A stretch of DNA of 64,000 nt from Blautia sp. SC05B48. Its GTDB lineage: Bacteria > Bacillota > Clostridia > Lachnospirales > Lachnospiraceae. The DNA lies in contig NZ_CP040518.1 of NCBI RefSeq assembly GCF_005848555.1, positions 1,177,001-1,241,000 of the forward strand, read 5' to 3'. This document shows positions 60,483-64,000 of this stretch, piece by piece. A program made the translations under genes and the position numbers. The notes beneath the pieces were generated by a model. The model saw nothing but the letters and a program-made list of their open reading frames with translations, did no database searches and was not told the DNA's origin. Every line of letters starts with the position of its first letter. Within the stretch, counting starts at the first letter, position 1.

Positions 60483-61822
60483 CCACCCTTCGCTTCTGGA
60501 ACAGGTGAGCTGCTTCGGATCTCTTCATCCACAGCTTTCAGGTTTCTGCCTATTGCTTCGATGACATTGACGGTGACACCGTTCCCGGCCTGCTTGTAAA
60601 GCTGGTTATCCGATGTTTCTTTTTCCATCTTGGAAATCTGACCATCTCGGTATCCCTGTAGCCGCAGACACTCCCTTGGCGTCAGCCTGCGGATTCTGCC
60701 ATGGTAAATCACTCCATGACGGTCAGTTGCCGTAATGGTGAACATTGGCTCTTCCGGTTCTTTCATTCTTCTTCCATTCTGCCGGACTTTTTCCCTGGCT
60801 GGTGTCAGCACTGCCCTTGGCGTTTCTTCCACCAGCACCCCGGAGCTTTCGCCCCTGTGGTTATGGATGCTGGAATCCTGTCTGGTATTCAGACATCTTG
60901 CAACCTCTGTTACCAGCGGCGGAGGGGAAATATCTACAAAATGCAGTGTCCCCTGCTGGTTTATGGTCGTCAGAGTATGGGCGATCTCATGCCCGACTCT
61001 TCCCCTGCGGCTGTTGATGCCCGGATATCCGAGATCAATGCTGTCACCCTCATAAGCCATCTTGTATCCTTTTCGGGTGTTTTCCTTGATTGGGATACCG
61101 ACTTCGTATAATCCGGTCTTGCCGCCCATACCACCAGCCCCGCTGGTCAACGTGCAGCTCAATCCTTCTTCTGCGTAGACTCTTTCTCCCTGTTTGCCAG
61201 CATGGACTTGTATAAGAGCTGTTCCATTTGCTTTTGGGAAAGGTAATATTTTTCCGGCACATCTTCCATCAAGATATCCGACAATATACACCCGTTTCCT
61301 TGACTGTGGGACTCCGAAATCCTTGCTGTTAAGCACCTTCCATTCGACATGATACCCCAGTTCAGATAGCGTACTGAGGATGGTGTGAAACGTCCGCCCT
61401 TTGTCATGCGAAAGCAAACCGGGTACGTTTTCAAGGAGAAAATACGCAGGTCGTTTGTCTGCAACCAATCTGGCAACTTCGAAGAAAAGGGTTCCTCTTG
61501 CATCGGCAAATCCTTCCCTTCGTCCAGCGATGGAGAATGCCTGGCAAGGAAATCCCGCGCATAAAAGATCAAAGTCCGGCATTCGTTCTGTTTCAATATT
61601 TCTAGCGTCATTGCAGAACCACTCTCCTTCCGTATCAAACAGCACCCGGTAGTTGTGGTCTGCATATGCATCTGCTTCACAGTGTCCGACACAGGTGAAG
61701 CCCCCTGCCCTGTGCAGTCCTTCTCGGAATCCTCCGATTCCACTGAACAGGTCAAAAAATCGAATTGTTCCGGCTATCAGCCTCCCTTCGCTGCGAAAAA
61801 AACAGTGCAGATTTCTCTGCAC
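60479..61822 (-). CDS. DNA cytosine-5 methyltransferase
   Basis: About 430-447 residues. Motif I FFDLFSGIGGFREGL, motif IV GFPCQAFSIAGRREGF (catalytic Cys), motif VI FLLENVPGLL, motif VIII QSRKRVYIVG and a C-terminal motif X QAGNGVTVNVIEAIG: complete. The region between VIII and IX is long, as in enzymes with a large recognition domain. The start is unclear: the GTG at 61822 lies inside a terminator hairpin; AAGGGAGG at about 61780 precedes only CTG, ATA or ATT codons before IRFFDLFSGIGG. No restriction partner is seen. Confidence 0.88.
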   Translation of the reverse strand: MQRNLHCFFRSEGRLIAGTIRFFDLFSGIGGFREGLHRAGGFTCVGHCEADAYADHNYRVLFDTEGEWFCNDARNIETERMPDFDLLCAGFPCQAFSIAGRREGFADARGTLFFEVARLVADKRPAYFLLENVPGLLSHDKGRTFHTILSTLSELGYHVEWKVLNSKDFGVPQSRKRVYIVGYLDGRCAGKILPFPKANGTALIQVHAGKQGERVYAEEGLSCTLTSGAGGMGGKTGLYEVGIPIKENTRKGYKMAYEGDSIDLGYPGINSRRGRVGHEIAHTLTTINQQGTLHFVDISPPPLVTEVARCLNTRQDSSIHNHRGESSGVLVEETPRAVLTPAREKVRQNGRRMKEPEEPMFTITATDRHGVIYHGRIRRLTPRECLRLQGYRDGQISKMEKETSDNQLYKQAGNGVTVNVIEAIGRNLKAVDEEIRSSSPVPEAKGG

Positions 61823-61825
61823 CGT
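61796..61825 (-). terminator. intrinsic terminator before the cytosine methyltransferase gene
   Basis: ACGGTGCAGA-GAAA-TCTGCACTGT on the minus strand makes a 10-bp stem with one G-U pair, followed by TTTTTT (61796-61801). It lies 36 bp after the acidic RHH gene and separates it from the methylase operon, which must then have its own promoter or rely on read-through. Confidence 0.75.
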
Positions 61826-61861
61826 TTCCGTCTCTTGGTTTCTGTTTTGTGATGTCTATTC

Positions 61862-62428
61862 TTATGATTCCGCTTCCTCTGGCTCAGATTCTTCTGCTTC
61901 TTCGGTTTCCAGTTCTGTTGGTTCTGCTTCCGCTGGCTCTTCGTTTTCTGGCTCTGTCGGCTCTTCATCTGCTTCAGGTTCGTCCGGTTCTGTCATTTCT
62001 CCGTCTGTTTCAGCTTCCAGTGCTTCTGTCTCAGGCTCTTCTGCTTCAGGTTCTGCTGACTCTTCATCCGGTTCTGATTTCGCAGTCTCAGGATCTTCCA
62101 TTTCTGTTTCTTCGGCTTCCTCTGACTCTGCTTTCCATTTGGCTTCTTCTTTTTCGATTACATCTTCGATAAGCCCGATTAAGAAGTCTTTCTGTTTCAT
62201 GCCATTCCTGGCGAGGACTGCTTTCAGTCTGGAAAATAAATCCTCGGTTACCTGTACTGCTACTGTTCTTAAATCTGCCATGTTCGTCTTTTCTCCTTTT
62301 CTTGTCATGTGTTCTTCGATTACCATTTCAAGGTATTTTGGTATGCTGATTCCTAACTCTTCGACTTCCAGTTTTAGCTTTTCATGCAGCTCTACCGGAA
62401 TTTTTCCGCATATGTTTTTCATCTCCAT
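61862..62428 (-). CDS. tandem ribbon-helix-helix protein with long acidic tail
   Basis: 188 residues. Two RHH-like units: GKIPVELHEKLKLEVEELGISIPKYLEMVIEEHM (about 8-41) and VAVQVTEDLFSRLKAVLARNGMKQKDFLIGLIEDVIEKE (about 56-94). The remaining 90 residues are almost only Glu, Pro, Ala, Thr and Asp. RHH units bind DNA; the acidic tail may mimic DNA, repel it or bind a basic partner. ATG at 62428 after AAAGGAGAACGAACACA. The gene follows the ParMR pair and could be a regulator or an anti-restriction-like mimic; I do not recognise a family. Confidence 0.7.
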   Translation of the reverse strand: MEMKNICGKIPVELHEKLKLEVEELGISIPKYLEMVIEEHMTRKGEKTNMADLRTVAVQVTEDLFSRLKAVLARNGMKQKDFLIGLIEDVIEKEEAKWKAESEEAEETEMEDPETAKSEPDEESAEPEAEEPETEALEAETDGEMTEPDEPEADEEPTEPENEEPAEAEPTELETEEAEESEPEEAES

Positions 62429-62452
62429 TGTGTTCGTTCTCCTTTCTTTTTT

Positions 62453-62563
62453 CTACATACAACATACCCTAAAACATGACAGAAAGCTATTCACAATACC
62501 CAACGAATATGAGGCTCTCAAAAGCTCCCAAAGGATGCAGATCCAATAACATTCAATAGGCAT
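62453..62563 (-). CDS. possible 36-residue Cys-rich hydrophobic peptide
   Basis: From the ATG at 62563 (AAAGGGGTG directly upstream) to the TAG at 62453: MPIECYWICILWELLRAS, then hydrophobic to SCFRVCCM. Five cysteines. It lies in the 218-bp gap between parR and the RHH gene. No homolog known to me; it may be a leader peptide or not coding at all. Confidence 0.25.
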   Translation of the reverse strand: MPIECYWICILWELLRASYSLGIVNSFLSCFRVCCM

Positions 62564-62646
62564 CACCCCTTTCAAAAATCCGTGATTTATACTAATTTGA
62601 CTGCTTGAAATTTGGCTATTTTATCACCAGGAAAGACTTGACTTTT

Positions 62647-62940
62647 TCAGAATGCATCCTCAAGCCCGGAGAGAAAATCCAGCATCTGGGACGGGATTTC
62701 TTCCTTTTTTGAAACCCTCTCCCCGGAGCCAGAAATGGAAACACCTGCCAGTTCTTCCCGGATTGCCTGCCGGATGCTTTTCTCCAGCTGGTTGTTTTCC
62801 TGATCTTTTAAAATCACCTGAACCAGATAGCTGCTCTTCTGTCCATCTGGAACACTTTGCAGGATCTCCCATGCCTTTTTGTGATCTGGGTTATCAAGGT
62901 TCAGGCGGAACGAGAAAACGGGTCTCTTTACTTCGCGCAC
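62647..62940 (-). CDS. ParR-like centromere-binding protein
   Basis: 97 residues, GTG start at 62940, overlapping the parM stop by 13 bp. The N-terminal FSFRLNLDNPDHKKAWEILQSVPDGQKSSYLVQVILKDQ has the ribbon-helix-helix form of ParR proteins that pair with actin-like ParM; the tail (SQMLDFLSGLEDAF) is the kind of amphipathic C-terminus that ParR uses to cap the filament. The order parM-parR matches type II partition operons. Confidence 0.7.
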   Translation of the reverse strand: MREVKRPVFSFRLNLDNPDHKKAWEILQSVPDGQKSSYLVQVILKDQENNQLEKSIRQAIREELAGVSISGSGERVSKKEEIPSQMLDFLSGLEDAF

Positions 62941-63836
62941 ATCTGCCCCACAATCCGCTCATAGCCGGAAGCATTGGCGTGTATGTCTGTCAGGTAAATC
63001 TGCCGACACAGCCTGTCCTGCGGTGTCACGTGCCGTTTCAGAATGCTGGCTCCGCCGCCCATGATCACGGACGGAATTGCCTTCAGATCGAACCCGGCTT
63101 CCATAATTGCAGACAGTATTTTCTCCGTGTAGAGTCTTCCCTGCCGGACAATGATTTCTTTTGCGGCCGGGTCCATGCTGCAGCTCTGGCCGTTCAGAAC
63201 ACGTTCGATCTGAATATCCGTTACAGACAGTCCGGTATTTCTGCGTACCTGCTCGGTGATCTCATCCACACACCGGATCACACCAAGTTCCAGGCTGCGG
63301 CAGGTAGCGGCATTTGGAACACTGTTGTCCAGCCGCATCAGGTCTACGGTCCAGCCACCGATATCTGCGAGAAGAACAGAAGGCTCATCCCGAACACATT
63401 CCGGGTGAAGAGCCAGGGCAGAGTATCCCTGTGGGAACAGTTTTACATCCTGAATCCGGATCTCATAGCTCTCATCCTCGTACCGGAAACGCAGAGGCTG
63501 CTCTTTCCGAAACAGATATTCCCGGAAACCTTTTTTCTCCCTGCCAAAACTTGCCAGTGGGAGGCCGGCTGCCAGAACCACATCTGTTTTCCTCTCTCCC
63601 CGGCGATAGCGGATTTCCTGAGCAATAGCTGCCATTGTCAAAAGATAATAATTGTCATTGGAAGTCTTGCTTCTCACCAGCGTCTGCCGCCCGGTTCCAC
63701 ACACATAAAATTTCCCATTGTACTGCAGGACATTCTGCATGGTGTACGGCTCGTAATCATACCCGGTCAATCCTGTCGGGAAGCACACATGGGGAGTTTT
63801 GATGGCATAATATCCATGGTCAATTCCTATAATGAT
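62928..63836 (-). CDS. ParM/StbA-like actin ATPase
   Basis: About 302 residues. The first GTG of the frame is at 63788, but the actin phosphate-1 motif IIGIDHGYYAIKTPH is encoded upstream of it, so translation must begin near 63836 from an ATC or ATT codon; a TGA lies at 63840-63842. Other actin motifs: SVLLADIGGWTVDLMRLDN (phosphate 2), ELGVIRCVDEITEQV and IPSVIMGGGASILKR (adenosine). A segregation motor for the element after excision, or a stabiliser. The non-ATG start may keep its level low or reflect a lost ATG. Confidence 0.75.
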   Translation of the reverse strand: MIIGIDHGYYAIKTPHVCFPTGLTGYDYEPYTMQNVLQYNGKFYVCGTGRQTLVRSKTSNDNYYLLTMAAIAQEIRYRRGERKTDVVLAAGLPLASFGREKKGFREYLFRKEQPLRFRYEDESYEIRIQDVKLFPQGYSALALHPECVRDEPSVLLADIGGWTVDLMRLDNSVPNAATCRSLELGVIRCVDEITEQVRRNTGLSVTDIQIERVLNGQSCSMDPAAKEIIVRQGRLYTEKILSAIMEAGFDLKAIPSVIMGGGASILKRHVTPQDRLCRQIYLTDIHANASGYERIVGQMCAK

Positions 63837-63896
63837 AAGTCACCACATCCTTTCTGGTTTTCTTTGTTCTTTTCCAGCAGGTGGTCTTTCGGTCTG

Positions 63897-63936
63897 GAAA
63901 AAGAGAAAAAGGGCAGAACCCCGAAGAGCCCTGCCC
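63897..63936 (-). terminator. UUCG-loop intrinsic terminator upstream of parM
   Basis: On the minus strand an 11-bp stem (GGGCAGGGCTC with GGGTTCTGCCC, four G-U pairs) closed by TTCG is followed by TTTTTCTCTTTTT. It ends transcripts coming from beyond the window. It leaves only about 60 bp for a parM promoter, and none is evident there. Confidence 0.8.
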
Positions 63937-63940
63937 GTAA

Positions 63941-63988
63941 TAAAAAATACAGTTATGTATATTTACAAACAAATATGCATAACTGTAT
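63941..63988 (-). terminator. 18-bp inverted repeat with U-run
   Basis: ATACAGTTATGTATATTT (63947-63964) and AAATATGCATAACTGTAT (63971-63988) pair with one mismatch around 6 nt; the minus strand continues TTTTTTA. It reads as a second terminator in series with the UUCG one. Long arms of this kind could also be a protein site, for example a partition centromere. Confidence 0.6.
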
Positions 63989-64000
63989 GCTATCACTTTT

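Noticed and set aside
1-64000. CRISPR arrays, tRNA and rRNA genes
   Set aside because: No regularly spaced short repeats, cloverleaf or rRNA-like sequence were seen on either strand. The 183-bp and 22-bp repeats do not have CRISPR form.

Overview
The window looks like a low-to-mid GC gut Clostridia genome, most likely Lachnospiraceae. The evidence is the gene families (Maff2, PrgI, PcfB, DUF3846, DUF4313, DUF4314, DUF3789, a CwlT-like hydrolase, SpaA pilins) and strong AGGAGG ribosome binding sites. Almost all of it is one integrative conjugative element (ICE), read from the minus strand. One end lies near 778-800. It cuts a host ABC-transporter ATPase gene at its Walker B codons, leaving the 3' half of that gene and its permease at 1-777. 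The other end is beyond 64000.

Layout from low to high coordinate. 848-2056: unknown cargo gene next to the element end. 2208-6964: Tn554-type recombination module of three tyrosine recombinases plus a TnpC-like protein. 7133-11378: XPD/DinG-type helicase, a DUF4240 gene frameshifted by an 8-bp tandem duplication, a DUF3846 protein and a small sigma-like factor with a promoter that looks activator-dependent. 11126-32944: an unusual double cargo, two about 11-kb units in tandem. Each unit is sigma-like gene, winged-helix regulator, an ECF transporter plus two YbtPQ/IrtAB-like ABC exporter-fold ATPases, then the CwlT gene. The two transporter sets are diverged, but the flanks are near-identical (regulator side) or similar (CwlT side). 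At the joint (21860-21862) a truncated CwlT gene is fused to a truncated sigma gene at a 3-4 bp microhomology.

31652-47110: conjugation module (CwlT, VirB4, PrgI, VirB6-like, Maff2, VirD4, LtrC-like, PcfB, relaxase, MobC) and a candidate oriT at 47010-47110. virD4 is interrupted by an intact 2516-bp group II intron, and the LtrC-like gene carries one in-frame amber codon. 47117-61822: DNA and surface cargo: a N6/N4-type DNA methyltransferase, a toprim primase-like protein, metK, class B sortase, a gamma-glutamylcyclotransferase-like protein, a 2.1-kDa-residue SpaA/Cna-B adhesin with an NPKTG sorting signal, an amidoligase and a cytosine-5 methyltransferase. 61862-63836: a ribbon-helix-helix protein with a long acidic tail and a ParR/ParM partition pair, preceded by two intrinsic terminators.

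The likely whole: a mobile element that maintains itself (ParMR, site-specific recombinases), transfers (T4SS, relaxase), modifies DNA (two methyltransferases with their own SAM synthetase), builds a sortase-anchored adhesin, and gives the host two metal- or siderophore-type uptake cassettes. Dyads of the form TTA(G/A)-N6-CTAA sit just downstream of three sigma-A promoters in these cassettes and suggest shared metal-responsive control by the one intact DtxR-family regulator. Functions are inferred from sequence motifs recognised by eye; no database search was run.
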